Source: Pseudomonas sp. TNT3 (GTDB lineage: Bacteria; Pseudomonadota; Gammaproteobacteria; Pseudomonadales; Pseudomonadaceae). From it: a stretch of DNA of 64,000 bases. Every line of letters begins with the position of its first letter. Within the stretch, counting starts at the first letter, position 1. Below the pieces are notes generated by a model. That model ran no database searches, had not been told where the DNA came from, and was given only the letters and a program-made list of their open reading frames with translations. Position numbers and translations under genes: made by a program. The DNA lies in contig NZ_WFGV02000002.1 of assembly GCF_010095445.2 (NCBI RefSeq), positions 1-64,000 of the forward strand, read 5' to 3'. Positions 40,457 through 50,585 of the stretch are shown here, one piece after another.

Positions 40457-43294
40457 ATGACCCGCAACCATGAAATCCGCCCCGACCTGGACCAAGGAAT
40501 CGACCGCAAGGTATTGAGCCAGCTGCGCGCCCGTTTTCTGAAGCTCAACGAAGGCCGCATGGCCCGCGCCATGGAAGGTTTGTCGACCCGCCAACAAACC
40601 GTGCTGGCACTCCTGCCGCTGTTCTTCCACGTTAATCATCCGCTGCTGCCCGGTTATGTCTCCAGCAGTACACCGGCCGGTTTATCGAACTACGAACCTG
40701 AGGCCAATACCCTCGCAGAAGCCCAGCGCCTGACCCGATCGTTTTCCTACAAGCCGCGTCATGGCAGCAACCCGCCGCGACCGATTCACGGCCTGTTCCT
40801 GATGGGCAGCCTCGGCACGCTGGCTCAGGCTGATCAAAGCGATATGGACGTCTGGGTCTGCCACGCAACGGATCTCGGCGAGAACGAACTCAACGAGCTG
40901 CGCAAAAAATGCCAACTCCTGGAGGTCTGGGCGGCCAGCCAGGGTGCCGAGGCGCACTTCTTTTTAATCGACGCGGCGCGCTTTGTTCGCGGCGAGCGTG
41001 ACACACAACTCAGCTCCGAGGATTGCGGCACAAGCCAGCACTACCTGTTGCTCGACGAGTTTTACCGCACCGCAATCTGGCTGGCCGGACGTACGCCGAT
41101 CTGGTGGCTGGTGCCGGTCTACGAAGAAGCGAGTTACGACCGGTATACCCACACGCTGATGTCGAAGCGATTCATTCGCGCCGATGAAACGTTGGACCTC
41201 GGGCACTTGGCCTACATCCCTCCCGGCGAATTCATCGGTGCCGGGCTCTGGCAGCTGTTCAAGGGCATCGAATCGCCCTACAAATCAGTGCTCAAGCTGC
41301 TGTTGATCGAGGTCTACGCCAGCGAACACCCCAGGGTTCATTGCCTCAGCCTGCGTTTCAAGCAAGCGGTTTTCGCCAATCAGCTCGACCTGGACGAGCT
41401 GGACCCTTATGTCGTGGTCTACCGACGCATCGAGGAATACCTTACAGCCCGTGGCGAGCTGGAACGCCTGGAATTGGTGCGCCGTGCGCTGTATTTGAAG
41501 GTCAATCGCAAGCTCACCGGCAGCAGCCGCACCCCGAGCTGGCAGCGTTCCCTGCTCGAACGCCTGGCCCGTGAATGGCAATGGGACGCTCGCCAGCTGG
41601 CCTTGCTCGATAGCCGTAGCCAGTGGAAAGTCCGCCAGGTCAGCGCTGAGCGGCGGGCGCTGGTGAGCGAGTTGAATTACAGCTACCGCTTTCTGACCCA
41701 ATTCGCGCGCACTGAACAAACCGTCAGCCTGATCAACAAGCGTGACCTTAACGTACTGGGACGACGGTTGTACGCAGCGTTTGAGCGCAAGGCGAACAAG
41801 GTCGAATTCGTCAACCCGGGCATCGCACCGGACCTGGCCGAAGACACGCTCACCCTGGTGTACGCGGCGAACAAGAAAGAACCAGGACAAACCCAATGGG
41901 GCTTGTACAACGGCAGCCTGACTGCCCATGAGTGGGAGCATTTCGCCCCGATCAAGCGCAGCCGCCAATTGCTGGAACTGTTGACCTGGTGTCACCGTAA
42001 CGGCGTGATCGACAGCAGCACCCGTCTGGCCTTGCATCCGGGCAGCAGCGATATGAGCGAGTTCGAGTTGTTCAACCTGCTCGGCAGCCTTCAACAGAGC
42101 ATCGCCCTGCCCCTGACCACCGTCGCCGAAGAACCGCTGCTGCGCGCCAGCGTGCCCAGCGAGGTGCTGATTCTGGTCAACGTCGGCGTTGACCCGCTCA
42201 AGCACCATCGCGACCTGAACATTCTGATGACCACCGAACGCACCGACTCACTGAGTTACGCCGGTGTCCGGGAAAACCTGGTGTTAACCCTGGACCAGAT
42301 CACGATGAACAGCTGGAATGAAGTGCTGGTCAACCGCTTCGATGGCCCCCACGCGCTGCTCGACTGCCTGCGCGATTACCTCAACAACTTGCCGAACGGG
42401 CCGCGACAACCGAAGTTGCGGGTACGCTGTTTCTGCCATAACCGCGCGCAGTTCATTGCGCAGCGGGTTGAGGACATCCTCGACACTGCGCAGAACCTGC
42501 TGCTGAGCCAGCTCAATCATCGTTACCTGATTCAGGTGCAGCAGCATTACCACGTCATGGAACTGGTGCCCGGCCAGGTCAAGCACATCGCCCTCGCTAC
42601 GCTACCGGCACTGGTCGACTACCTGGGTGCCGAGCGAACTCGCTACAGCCCACTGCACCTGGATCCGATGGCGCTGGAAGACCAGGATCTGGCCTTGATT
42701 CTGCCGATGGGTCAGCCGGATTGTATCCAGGTGTTTTACCGGGTTCACGACGATCAGGCCGATGTGTACGTGCTGGATGAATTCGATGCCCTGTGGCAAC
42801 AGCGATTGCCCTATCACGACGACCAAAGCTTGCTGGTGCCGATGCAACGGTTCTTGCAGGCGATTCTGTATCGACGTGACGCGTTGCAGCCACTGAACAC
42901 CGTTCAACCGATGGATATCATTTATTACCAATTGCTGCCATCGGGCCCGGTCAGGGCTCGCCGTGTTGAAGCACGAGCCGCCCCACAAACCCCCGCCAAC
43001 AAACCGTTCTACGACGTGCAGGCCATCGTCGGCAAAGCTGCGCCGGGGAAAGTGCACATCACCTTGTATTGCAATCAGCGGGAGTTTTCAGAGCTGGAAC
43101 ATGGCGACCAATTGTTCAAAGTGGTCGCCCGAGAGATTGTCGAGCAGCGACGCGAAACGGAGCGCTATCGCTGCTACATCACCGATCTGGACCTGACGGG
43201 CCTGCTCGGTGACGGGCAGAGCTCAAGCAATGTGTATCTGCGCTACAAGTCTGACCTGGAGCGCGCATTGAACGAGGCGCTCGAGCAGTTTTGA
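40457..43294 (+). CDS. cyaA: Class I adenylate cyclase
   Basis: A 945-residue cytoplasmic enzyme that makes cAMP from ATP. The catalytic N-terminal domain has the nucleotidyltransferase motif MGSLGTLAQADQSDMDVWVC near residue 117, with the D-x-D metal ligands. The long C-terminal half is the regulatory region of class I cyclases, with many conserved Trp and Glu residues. The length matches P. aeruginosa CyaA (about 950). It is monocistronic and ends 6 bp before the convergent rnk gene. Confidence 0.96.
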   Translation: MTRNHEIRPDLDQGIDRKVLSQLRARFLKLNEGRMARAMEGLSTRQQTVLALLPLFFHVNHPLLPGYVSSSTPAGLSNYEPEANTLAEAQRLTRSFSYKPRHGSNPPRPIHGLFLMGSLGTLAQADQSDMDVWVCHATDLGENELNELRKKCQLLEVWAASQGAEAHFFLIDAARFVRGERDTQLSSEDCGTSQHYLLLDEFYRTAIWLAGRTPIWWLVPVYEEASYDRYTHTLMSKRFIRADETLDLGHLAYIPPGEFIGAGLWQLFKGIESPYKSVLKLLLIEVYASEHPRVHCLSLRFKQAVFANQLDLDELDPYVVVYRRIEEYLTARGELERLELVRRALYLKVNRKLTGSSRTPSWQRSLLERLAREWQWDARQLALLDSRSQWKVRQVSAERRALVSELNYSYRFLTQFARTEQTVSLINKRDLNVLGRRLYAAFERKANKVEFVNPGIAPDLAEDTLTLVYAANKKEPGQTQWGLYNGSLTAHEWEHFAPIKRSRQLLELLTWCHRNGVIDSSTRLALHPGSSDMSEFELFNLLGSLQQSIALPLTTVAEEPLLRASVPSEVLILVNVGVDPLKHHRDLNILMTTERTDSLSYAGVRENLVLTLDQITMNSWNEVLVNRFDGPHALLDCLRDYLNNLPNGPRQPKLRVRCFCHNRAQFIAQRVEDILDTAQNLLLSQLNHRYLIQVQQHYHVMELVPGQVKHIALATLPALVDYLGAERTRYSPLHLDPMALEDQDLALILPMGQPDCIQVFYRVHDDQADVYVLDEFDALWQQRLPYHDDQSLLVPMQRFLQAILYRRDALQPLNTVQPMDIIYYQLLPSGPVRARRVEARAAPQTPANKPFYDVQAIVGKAAPGKVHITLYCNQREFSELEHGDQLFKVVAREIVEQRRETERYRCYITDLDLTGLLGDGQSSSNVYLRYKSDLERALNEALEQF

Positions 43295-43300
43295 ACGGTT

Positions 43301-43711
43301 TTACTCCGGGAAGTCGCCGCCATTGGCAGGCTGAGATTCGACTTCAAGCAGTGTCAGTTTCAGCGTTTTGCCACCAGGCGCTGGCCAATCGATGTGCTGC
43401 CCGACCTTGAGGCCGAGCAACGCGCTGCCAACAGGCGCCAGAATGGAGATCTTGCCTTCGTCGGCATTGGCATCCTTGGGATAGACCAACGTCAGGTGAT
43501 AGTCCTTGCCGCTGCTTTCTTCACGGCAATGGACTTTGGAGTTCATGGTCACGACATCGGCGGGCACATCTTCGTGGCCGACCAGAGTATCGGCGCGATC
43601 CAGCTCGGTTTGCAGCGCGATAACGCCCGGCAGCGAGTCATCCAGGCTGTCGATCAGGCGCTCCAGACGTTGTACGTCCAGTCGGGTAAGGGTGATGGAA
43701 GGTGCGGTCAT
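43301..43711 (-). CDS. rnk: Regulator of nucleoside diphosphate kinase Rnk
   Basis: A 136-residue GreA/GreB-related protein. The N-terminal coiled coil starts at TLTRLDVQRLERLIDSLDD, and the C-terminal FKBP-like domain contains KDYHLTLVYPKDANADEGKISILAPVGSALLG. Rnk binds RNA polymerase and affects nucleotide pools and alginate in P. aeruginosa. The start at 43711 is preferred over 43825, which would cross a terminator. Confidence 0.93.
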   Translation of the reverse strand: MTAPSITLTRLDVQRLERLIDSLDDSLPGVIALQTELDRADTLVGHEDVPADVVTMNSKVHCREESSGKDYHLTLVYPKDANADEGKISILAPVGSALLGLKVGQHIDWPAPGGKTLKLTLLEVESQPANGGDFPE

Positions 43712-43748
43712 GATCAGGGCAGACTCCTTTCTTCTGCACGAAAAAAGC

Positions 43749-43777
43749 AAAACCCCGCCAGAAAAAGGCGGGGTTTT
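43749..43777. terminator. Terminator upstream of rnk
   Basis: AAAACCCCGCC (43749-43759) pairs with GGCGGGGTTTT (43767-43777) with a 7-nt loop. It separates the DUF1289 gene from rnk and works on both strands. Confidence 0.85.
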
Positions 43778-43867
43778 CACGAACCTCGATGAGTTGAGGT
43801 GTATCCGGACACTATCACAGCTCAATAAATATACAAGCCAGGGGCGACCACGGCCCGACGCGGATCA

Positions 43868-44086
43868 TTACGCCAAGGTTTTGCGCTGTGCCGCCTGGGC
43901 GCAAATGACACGGCGACGGTCGTCGTCTGCCGAGCGCCATTCGCGAATGTCTTCGACATGGCGAAAACATCCCAGACAGACCTTTTGCTCGTCCAGCCGG
44001 CAGACACCGCTGCACGGCGAAGCCACCGCCGGGCTGACATTGCTGTAAAGCGGCTTGGGCGGACGAACAGACACAGGCTGGGTCAC
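43868..44086 (-). CDS. DUF1289 domain protein, cysteine-rich
   Basis: A 72-residue protein with the DUF1289 cysteine pattern SPCSGVCRLDEQKVCLGCFR, likely a small metal-binding fold. The GTG at 44086 is chosen because it clears the cyaY stop; another GTG at 44119 overlaps cyaY. Function unknown. It is coupled to cyaY just upstream on the same strand and ends in the terminator before rnk. Confidence 0.8.
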   Translation of the reverse strand: MTQPVSVRPPKPLYSNVSPAVASPCSGVCRLDEQKVCLGCFRHVEDIREWRSADDDRRRVICAQAAQRKTLA

Positions 44087-44090
44087 GATC

Positions 44091-44423
44091 TCACAAGCCT
44101 TCGAAATCGAGTTCGACACCGGCCTGCTGAACCACGATGCGCTCCAGCATTTCGCCTAGCTGCTCTTCGCTCTTGTCGCACATCCAGCGCTCGCTCTCGG
44201 CGTCGTAGTCAAAGTGAAAACCACCGGACACGGCTGCCAGCCACAACTGACGCAAAGGCTCTTGACGGCTGAAGATCAACTGGCTGCCATTTTCGAACTT
44301 CACGGTCAGCACACCGGCCGAACTTTCCAGGTCGATATCCAGGTCGCTCTCGTCGAAAATATCCTCCAGTGTTTGCTGGGTAGCATCGACCAGATCGTGG
44401 AAACGGGCTTCGGTCAAACTCAT
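44091..44423 (-). CDS. cyaY: CyaY, bacterial frataxin
   Basis: A 110-residue iron-binding regulator of iron-sulfur cluster assembly. The acidic ridge (EDIFDESDLDIDLESS) and the conserved sheet (GSQLIFSRQEPLRQLWLAAV, then GGFHFDYD) match the frataxin family. The length is close to E. coli CyaY (106). It is divergent from lppL. Confidence 0.95.
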   Translation of the reverse strand: MSLTEARFHDLVDATQQTLEDIFDESDLDIDLESSAGVLTVKFENGSQLIFSRQEPLRQLWLAAVSGGFHFDYDAESERWMCDKSEEQLGEMLERIVVQQAGVELDFEGL

Positions 44424-44519
44424 TACGGCAACCTCAAAAAGTGTCTACTCACGCTCGAGCGCCGCACGATACGGCCGAGCCCCGGTGATTGCAAAGGATA
44501 ACCGACAGATCATTAAACT

Positions 44520-44609
44520 TGTGGCCGAGCCTGCTCGCGATAGCGGTGTATCAGGCAAAATCAATGGTGACTGAACCACCGCGATCGCGAGCAGGCTCAC
44601 TCCCACAGG
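44520..44609. repeat. REP doublet between cyaY and lppL
   Basis: TGTGGCCGAGCCTGCTCGCG (44520 onward) is partly complemented by CGCGAGCAGGCTCACTCCCACA (split at about 44586). The gap 44424-44729 holds this repeat and the lppL promoter, with no further gene seen. Confidence 0.75.
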
Positions 44610-44729
44610 GAATTGCGTCATTCAGAAAACATGTGCACAGCCCCGCCGGACGGGAGCCCCGTCGCATAGGCAAGCTGACGGGTGGCCGGTATACTCCGGC
44701 GCAATTAAAGCATTTTCAAGGATTTCGCC

Positions 44730-44903
44730 ATGAAGCGCCTGATCTCTTCCCTTGCTGCGCTCCTCGCGGTTGCCTGCCTGGTATCGGCCTGCGGTCAAAA
44801 AGGCCCGTTGTACCTGCCTGACGATAGCCAGGACCCGGTCGAGCAGGCCAAGTCGTCGCAGCAGCAGCCTGCATCCAAAGCACACAAGCACGACGTCTAC
44901 TAA
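44730..44903 (+). CDS. lppL: Small lipoprotein LppL/LptM
   Basis: A 57-residue lipoprotein. The signal ends in the lipobox VSAC with the lipidated cysteine at residue 21, followed by GQKGPLYLPDD, the conserved LptM motif. E. coli LptM helps oxidise and assemble the LptD/LptE translocon. The gene is too short for usual ORF cut-offs but lies immediately before lysA, as in other Pseudomonas. Confidence 0.93.
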   Translation: MKRLISSLAALLAVACLVSACGQKGPLYLPDDSQDPVEQAKSSQQQPASKAHKHDVY

Positions 44904-44912
44904 GGGAACGCC

Positions 44913-46160
44913 ATGGACGCTTTTAACTACCGTGACGGTGAACTGTTCGCGGAAGGTGTTGCCCTGTCCGCCATCGCCGAGCGCTTTGGCACACCGACCT
45001 ACGTTTACTCGCGCGCACACATCGAAGCCCAGTACCTGGCTTACGCCGATGCACTGGCCGGCATGCCGCACCTGGTCTGCTTTGCAGTCAAAGCCAACTC
45101 CAACCTGGGTGTACTGAATGTCCTGGCGCGCCTCGGCGCCGGTTTTGACATCGTCTCCCGTGGCGAGCTGGAACGTGTGCTGGCCGCTGGCGGCAGCGCT
45201 GACAAGATCGTGTTTTCCGGCGTCGGCAAGACCCGTGACGACATGCGTCGCGCCCTGGAAGTCGGCGTGCATTGCTTCAACGTCGAATCCACCGACGAAC
45301 TGGAACGCCTTCAGGTCGTGGCCGCCGAGCTGGGCGTTCGCGCGCCGATCTCGCTGCGCGTCAACCCGGACGTCGACGCCGGCACTCACCCGTACATCTC
45401 CACCGGCCTTAAAGAAAACAAGTTCGGCATCGCCATCGCCGACGCCGAAGACGTGTACATCCGCGCTGCGCAGTTGCCTAACCTGGAAGTGGTCGGCGTC
45501 GATTGCCACATCGGTTCGCAACTGACCACCCTGCCGCCGTTCATCGACGCACTCGACCGCCTGCTGGGCCTGGTCGACCGTCTCGGCGATTGCGGTATCT
45601 ACCTGCGCCACATCGATCTCGGTGGTGGCCTGGGCGTGCGTTATCGCGATGAAGAGCCGCCACTGGCTGCCGACTACATCAAAGCCGTGCGCGAGCGTCT
45701 TGACGGTCGCGACCTGGCGCTGGTGTTCGAGCCGGGCCGCTTCATCGTCGCCAACGCCGGCGTGCTGCTGACCCAAGTCGAGTACCTCAAGCACACCGAA
45801 CACAAAGACTTCGCCATCGTCGATGCGGCCATGAACGACCTTATCCGCCCGGCGCTGTATCAGGCCTGGATGGACGTCACCGCCGTGCGCCCTCGCGACT
45901 CCGCTGCGCGTGCCTACGACATCGTTGGCCCGATCTGCGAGACCGGCGATTTCCTGGCCAAGGACCGTCAGCTTGCGCTGGAGGAAGGCGATCTGCTGGC
46001 TGTGCATTCGGCCGGCGCCTATGGGTTTGTCATGAGTTCCAACTACAACACTCGCGGCCGCGCCGCAGAAGTGCTGGTGGACGGTGATCAGGCATTCGAA
46101 GTGCGTCGCCGTGAGACGGTAGCCGAGTTGTTTGCTGGCGAAAGCCTGCTGCCGGAGTAA
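44913..46160 (+). CDS. lysA: Diaminopimelate decarboxylase
   Basis: A 415-residue PLP enzyme that makes lysine from meso-diaminopimelate. The PLP lysine is in [20 protein letters not shown], and the C-terminal substrate cysteine is in [14 protein letters not shown]. The glycine loop [12 protein letters not shown] is also present. The length is typical (about 415). It is second in the lppL-lysA-dapF operon. Confidence 0.97.
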   Translation: MDAFNYRDGELFAEGVALSAIAERFGTPTYVYSRAHIEAQYLAYADALAGMPHLVCFAVKANSNLGVLNVLARLGAGFDIVSRGELERVLAAGGSADKIVFSGVGKTRDDMRRALEVGVHCFNVESTDELERLQVVAAELGVRAPISLRVNPDVDAGTHPYISTGLKENKFGIAIADAEDVYIRAAQLPNLEVVGVDCHIGSQLTTLPPFIDALDRLLGLVDRLGDCGIYLRHIDLGGGLGVRYRDEEPPLAADYIKAVRERLDGRDLALVFEPGRFIVANAGVLLTQVEYLKHTEHKDFAIVDAAMNDLIRPALYQAWMDVTAVRPRDSAARAYDIVGPICETGDFLAKDRQLALEEGDLLAVHSAGAYGFVMSSNYNTRGRAAEVLVDGDQAFEVRRRETVAELFAGESLLPE

Positions 46161-46164
46161 AACC

Positions 46165-46995
46165 ATGCTGCTGCGTTTTACCAAGATGCACGGCTTGGGT
46201 AATGACTTCATGGTCCTCGACCTGGTCAGCCAGCACGCGCACATCCTGCCCAAGCATGCCAAGCAATGGGGCGATCGGCACACCGGTATCGGTTTTGACC
46301 AATTGCTGATTGTCGAAGCACCGAGCAATCCGGATGTGGATTTCCGTTATCGGATCTTCAATTCAGACGGCTCCGAAGTGGAACAGTGCGGCAACGGCGC
46401 GCGCTGTTTCGCCCGCTTCGTACTCGACAAGCGCCTGACCGCGAAACGGCAGATCCGCGTCGAGACCAAAAGCGGCATCATCGAACTGGATATCCGCAGC
46501 GACGGCCAGATTGGTGTGAACATGGGTGCGCCACGCCTGGTGCCGGCCGACATCCCGTTCGATGCGCCAGAACAGGCCGTGAGCTACCAGATCGATGTCG
46601 ATGGCACGCCGGTCGAACTGGCCGCCGTGTCCATGGGTAACCCCCATGCGGTGCTGCGGGTCAGCGACATCAACAATGCGCCGGTGCATGAGCTGGGACC
46701 GAAAATCGAACACCACCCGCGCTTCACGGCACGGGTCAATGTCGGTTTTCTTCAGGTCATCGACCGTAACCGCGCGCAACTGCGTGTCTGGGAACGCGGG
46801 GCCGGGGAAACCCAGGCTTGCGGAACCGGCGCGTGTGCGGCCGCAGTGGCCGCGATCAGCCAGGGGTGGATGGATTCGCCGCTATTAATCGACCTGCCCG
46901 GCGGGCGTCTGTCCATTGAATGGGCAGGCCCTGGCCAACCGGTGATGATGACCGGCCCGGCAGTTCGAGTTTATGAAGGACAAGTACGTCTTTGA
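46165..46995 (+). CDS. dapF: Diaminopimelate epimerase
   Basis: A 276-residue epimerase that converts LL- to meso-diaminopimelate. Both catalytic cysteines are seen in [15 protein letters not shown] and [15 protein letters not shown]. The ATG at 46165 lies 4 bp after the lysA stop; an earlier in-frame ATG at 46132 is inside lysA. The length matches E. coli DapF (274). Confidence 0.97.
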   Translation: MLLRFTKMHGLGNDFMVLDLVSQHAHILPKHAKQWGDRHTGIGFDQLLIVEAPSNPDVDFRYRIFNSDGSEVEQCGNGARCFARFVLDKRLTAKRQIRVETKSGIIELDIRSDGQIGVNMGAPRLVPADIPFDAPEQAVSYQIDVDGTPVELAAVSMGNPHAVLRVSDINNAPVHELGPKIEHHPRFTARVNVGFLQVIDRNRAQLRVWERGAGETQACGTGACAAAVAAISQGWMDSPLLIDLPGGRLSIEWAGPGQPVMMTGPAVRVYEGQVRL

Positions 46996-47008
46996 GTGAG
47001 TCAAACCC

Positions 47009-47734
47009 ATGACCGACAAGCCCCAGGTTCCCGCCCTACAGCCCGACGAATCCCCTTCCGAAAGCCTTGAGGCGGCGGCGATTGCCGCGTACCTGGAGGC
47101 TCATCCGGACTTTTTCGTCGCGCACGAAGAACTGCTACCGTCCTTGCGCATTCCGCATCAGCGAGGGGACACCATCTCGCTGGTCGAACGTCAGATGACC
47201 ATCCTGCGCGACCGCAACATCGAGTTGCGTCACCGCCTCTCGCATTTGATGGATGTCGCCCGCGACAACGATCGCCTTTTCGACAAGACCCGCCGCTTGA
47301 TTCTCGCGCTGATGGACGCCAACAGCCTTGAAGATGTGGTGATCAGTGTCGAAGACAGCCTGCGCCAGGACTTCCAGGTGCCCTTTGTCAGCCTGATCCT
47401 GCTCGGTGACAACCCGATGCCGGTCGGCCGCTGGGTCACTCATGCCGACGCGCAGACAGCCATTGGCGGCCTGCTCTCGGAAGACAAAAGTGTCAGCGGC
47501 AGCCTGCGCGAGCATGAGCTGGACTTCCTGTTCGGTGAAGAGCAGCGCAAGCAGATCGGCTCCACCGCCGTCGTCGCCATCAGCTATCAAGGCATCCACG
47601 GTGTGCTCGCGATCGCCAGCCGCGACCCACAGCACTACAAGAGCTCCGTGGGTACGCTGTTCCTGAGCTACATCGCTGAAGTCATGGGTCGCGTGCTGCC
47701 ACGGGTCAACAACTCCCTGCGCTCGGTACGTTAA
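47009..47734 (+). CDS. DUF484 family protein
   Basis: A 241-residue protein of the DUF484 family, with a GAF-like fold. It contains [23 protein letters not shown] and [25 protein letters not shown] strands. It is found between dapF and xerC in proteobacteria, and no function is established. It is 13 bp after dapF and 2 bp before xerC. Confidence 0.9.
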   Translation: MTDKPQVPALQPDESPSESLEAAAIAAYLEAHPDFFVAHEELLPSLRIPHQRGDTISLVERQMTILRDRNIELRHRLSHLMDVARDNDRLFDKTRRLILALMDANSLEDVVISVEDSLRQDFQVPFVSLILLGDNPMPVGRWVTHADAQTAIGGLLSEDKSVSGSLREHELDFLFGEEQRKQIGSTAVVAISYQGIHGVLAIASRDPQHYKSSVGTLFLSYIAEVMGRVLPRVNNSLRSVR

Positions 47735-47736
47735 CC

Positions 47737-48636
47737 ATGGAACGGCAACTGGACGCTTACTGCGAACACCTGCGCAGTGAGCGGCAGGTGTCGCCTCACA
47801 CGCTGTATGCCTATCGCCGCGACCTCGACAAGGTTCTGGGCTGGTGCATCAAACAGAACATCAGTAGTTGGGCGGCCCTGGACATCCAGCGTCTGCGCGG
47901 CTTGATCGCTCGTTTACACTCTCAGGGCCAATCGTCCCGCAGCCTGGCGCGACTGCTGTCCGCAGTGCGCGGGCTGTACCATTATCTGAATCGCGAGGGC
48001 TTGTGCGACCACGATCCGGCCAACGGCCTGGCACCGCCCAAGGGTGAACGCCGTCTGCCCAAAACCCTCGATACTGACCGCGCGCTACAGCTGCTTGAAG
48101 GCGCGGTGGAGGATGATTTCCTGGCGCGTCGGGATCAGGCCATTCTGGAGCTGTTCTATTCTTCCGGGCTGCGACTTTCGGAGCTGACCGGCCTCAATCT
48201 CGATCAGCTGGACCTCGCTGACGGCATGGTTCAGGTCCTGGGCAAGGGCAGCAAGACGCGACTGTTGCCAGTGGGTAAAAAAGCCCGCGAAGCCTTGGAG
48301 CTGTGGCTCCCGTTGCGGGCCTTGACCAACCCGGCGGACGATGCGGTGTTTGTCAGCCAGCAAGGTCGGCGCCTGGGTCCGCGCGCGATTCAGGTACGGG
48401 TCAAGGCCGCCGGTGAACGCGAGCTGGGGCAGAACCTGCACCCACACATGCTTCGACATTCCTTTGCCAGCCACTTGCTGGAGTCCTCCCAGGACTTGCG
48501 CGCGGTGCAGGAATTGCTCGGCCATTCGGACATCAAGACGACGCAGATCTACACCCACCTGGACTTCCAGCACCTGGCGACGGTCTACGACAGTGCCCAT
48601 CCACGGGCCAAACGCATTAAGGGCGATGATTCATGA
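47737..48636 (+). CDS. xerC: Tyrosine recombinase XerC
   Basis: A 299-residue site-specific recombinase that resolves chromosome dimers at dif with XerD. The N-terminal SAM-like domain begins [26 protein letters not shown]. The C-terminal catalytic domain has [45 protein letters not shown] with the nucleophile tyrosine in IYTHL. The length matches E. coli XerC (298). Confidence 0.97.
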   Translation: MERQLDAYCEHLRSERQVSPHTLYAYRRDLDKVLGWCIKQNISSWAALDIQRLRGLIARLHSQGQSSRSLARLLSAVRGLYHYLNREGLCDHDPANGLAPPKGERRLPKTLDTDRALQLLEGAVEDDFLARRDQAILELFYSSGLRLSELTGLNLDQLDLADGMVQVLGKGSKTRLLPVGKKAREALELWLPLRALTNPADDAVFVSQQGRRLGPRAIQVRVKAAGERELGQNLHPHMLRHSFASHLLESSQDLRAVQELLGHSDIKTTQIYTHLDFQHLATVYDSAHPRAKRIKGDDS

Positions 48637-49343
48637 CTCTCCAACTGATCACCTTTGACCTCGACGACACGCTCTGGGACACCGCCCCGGTGATCATCAG
48701 CGCTGAAGCGATACTGCGCACCTGGCTCACCGATCATGCGCCCAACCTGGGCGCGGTGCCGGTGGAACATCTGTGGGCCATTCGCGAACGCATCCTGAGC
48801 ATCGAGCCAAACCTCAAGCACCGCATCAGTGCCCTGCGTCGACGCGTGTTGTTCCAGGCGCTGGAAGAAGCCGGCTACCCTCACGCAGAGGCGTCTGAAC
48901 TGGCCGATCAGAGTTTTGAAGTGTTCCTGCATGCCCGGCACCAGCTGGAAATCTTCCCTGAGGTGCAACCCACCCTGGAACTGCTGGCCAACCATTACGC
49001 TCTCGGCGTGGTCACCAATGGCAACGCTGACGTGCGTCGTTTAGGGCTGGCGGACTACTTCAAGTTCGCGTTGTGCGCCGAAGACATCGGCATCGCCAAA
49101 CCCGACGCCCGGCTGTTCCATGAGGCCTTGCAGCGCGGCGGCGCCACGGCTGAGACGGCGGTGCACATCGGTGATCATCCGGGTGATGACATCGCGGGGG
49201 CTCAGCAGGCTGGCTTGCGGGCGATCTGGTTTAATCCGGCGGGTAAAATCTGGGAGGCCGATCACTCGCCTGATGCCGAAATTCGCAGCCTGACCGAATT
49301 GCCGGCGTTGCTGGCTCGCTGGAACTCCCGACACCCGTCCTGA
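48633..49343 (+). CDS. HAD-superfamily hydrolase (YigB-like)
   Basis: A 236-residue phosphatase-like protein with motif [11 protein letters not shown], motif II around VVTNGNADV, and motif [23 protein letters not shown]. It overlaps xerC by 4 bp (ATGA). E. coli YigB is a FMN phosphatase, but the substrate here is not shown. It ends the lppL-lysA operon, before a REP doublet. Confidence 0.88.
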   Translation: MTLQLITFDLDDTLWDTAPVIISAEAILRTWLTDHAPNLGAVPVEHLWAIRERILSIEPNLKHRISALRRRVLFQALEEAGYPHAEASELADQSFEVFLHARHQLEIFPEVQPTLELLANHYALGVVTNGNADVRRLGLADYFKFALCAEDIGIAKPDARLFHEALQRGGATAETAVHIGDHPGDDIAGAQQAGLRAIWFNPAGKIWEADHSPDAEIRSLTELPALLARWNSRHPS

Positions 49344-49360
49344 TATCACCGATATCCCCT

Positions 49361-49450
49361 TGTAGGAGTGAGCCTGCTCGCGATTGCGGTGTGACATTCA
49401 GCATTTATGTTGCCTGACACACCGCAATCGCGAGCAGGCTCACTCCTACA
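49361..49450. repeat. REP doublet, 33-bp perfect arms
   Basis: TGTAGGAGTGAGCCTGCTCG... (49361-49393) is exactly complemented at 49418-49450. The unit is the GAGCCTGCTCGCGA class. It lies between the HAD gene and sutA. Confidence 0.9.
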
Positions 49451-49472
49451 GGGGATCTTTGTTTAACCCATG

Positions 49473-49501
49473 AAAAAGCCCGCAGCGACGGCGGGCTTTT
49501 T
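49473..49501. terminator. sutA terminator (bidirectional)
   Basis: AAAAAGCCCGC (49473-49483) pairs with GCGGGCTTTTT (49491-49501) around a 7-nt loop, 20 bp after the sutA stop. Confidence 0.85.
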
Positions 49502-49521
49502 CAGCAAGCAAGGGCAGACGC

Positions 49522-49845
49522 TTAGATAGGCCGGCTGCCGTACTTGTTATCAGGCTTCTTGGGAGGATCGGCGACCACATTGGCCTCCACTTCCTGCACC
49601 TTGCCGCCCTTGGCCAGGAACTCTTCCATGGCCCGCGCAAGCGCATCGCGCTCTTTATTCTTCGCTTCGACGCTCGGCAGCTCATCGACCGAAACCGCAG
49701 CCTTGGCTTTGCCTTTGGCGGTCGGAACGGGCGTTTCACCGCCATCGTCTTCAGCGACGTCTTCCGCCGCTGCTTCCAGACCTTCTTCGGTTTCGTCGTC
49801 GTCGCCTACTTCGAGGTCGTCGTTTTCCAGATCATCGTCGCTCAT
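49522..49845 (-). CDS. sutA: SutA, RNA polymerase-binding regulator of slow growth
   Basis: A 107-residue acidic protein. The N-terminal third is a disordered Asp/Glu run (DDLENDDLEVGDDDETEEGL). The centre holds the conserved SutA segment (VEAKNKERDALARAMEEFL), and the C-terminus is disordered. In P. aeruginosa SutA binds RNA polymerase and supports transcription in dormant cells. Identification is by family sequence and position near amtB. Confidence 0.85.
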   Translation of the reverse strand: MSDDDLENDDLEVGDDDETEEGLEAAAEDVAEDDGGETPVPTAKGKAKAAVSVDELPSVEAKNKERDALARAMEEFLAKGGKVQEVEANVVADPPKKPDNKYGSRPI

Positions 49846-49947
49846 GTTCTACCTCATGACTTGCGAAAAGCAGATTAGTTATAGCCCAGCTTCACCGTCT
49901 GTCGACGGCTGCCGGAAAAAATTCCACCGCCATTGGTGACCAACGGC

Positions 49948-50373
49948 TTATGCCCCTTCACCGTGCAAGGTGGCGAGGACTTTACGGGCACCGCCATGAT
50001 CACGGTGCTCGCCCAGATAAACGCCTTGCCAGGTGCCCAACGCCAGTCGGCCTGCCGAAATCGGCAAACTGAGCTGACAGCCAAGTACGCTGGCCTTGAA
50101 GTGCGCCGGGAGGTCGTCCAGGCCTTCGTCGTTATGCTCATAGCCGTCTGTTCCTTGTGGGATCAGACGATTGAAAAATCGTTCGAAGTCGCGACGTACC
50201 GCCGGATCGGCGTTCTCGTTGATGGTCAACGACGCCGAGGTATGCTGCAGCCACAAGTGCAACAGACCGACCCGACATGCCTTGAGTTCAGGCAAGCCGG
50301 CGAGTAACTCGTCCGTTACCAGATGAAAGCCTCGGGGCCTTGCCCGCAAGGTAATCAGAGTCTGTTGCCACAT
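49948..50373 (-). CDS. YjbQ family protein (UPF0047)
   Basis: A 141-residue protein with the histidine-rich motif [17 protein letters not shown], and [17 protein letters not shown] near the C-terminus. Family members show weak thiamine-phosphate synthase activity in E. coli, and the true substrate is unclear. The start at 50373 is preferred over 50400. The upstream gap 50374-50585 holds a long hairpin (50481-50527) and the amtB terminator. Confidence 0.9.
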   Translation of the reverse strand: MWQQTLITLRARPRGFHLVTDELLAGLPELKACRVGLLHLWLQHTSASLTINENADPAVRRDFERFFNRLIPQGTDGYEHNDEGLDDLPAHFKASVLGCQLSLPISAGRLALGTWQGVYLGEHRDHGGARKVLATLHGEGA

Positions 50374-50544
50374 ACAGTTCTCCGCACGTTCGGGGCGCAT
50401 TCTAGCGCGCTCTGGGAAAAAACAAAGGCCCTAATATTCCTTCAACGTTGTAAGCGATTGGCCGTACAAAATTGCCTGTTGAAAAGGTGTCGAAAGCTGA
50501 CAGAAAAAACCTTTCAGCCTCACCTTCAATGACAAATCCCGGAC

Positions 50545-50577
50545 AAAAAAATGCCCGGCGAACCGGGCATTATTTTT
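50545..50577 (-). terminator. amtB terminator
   Basis: AATGCCCGG (50550-50558) pairs with CCGGGCATT (50563-50571) around a CGAA tetraloop. A T-run follows on the minus strand, 9 bp after the amtB stop. Confidence 0.88.
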
Positions 50578-50585
50578 GCGCGTAC

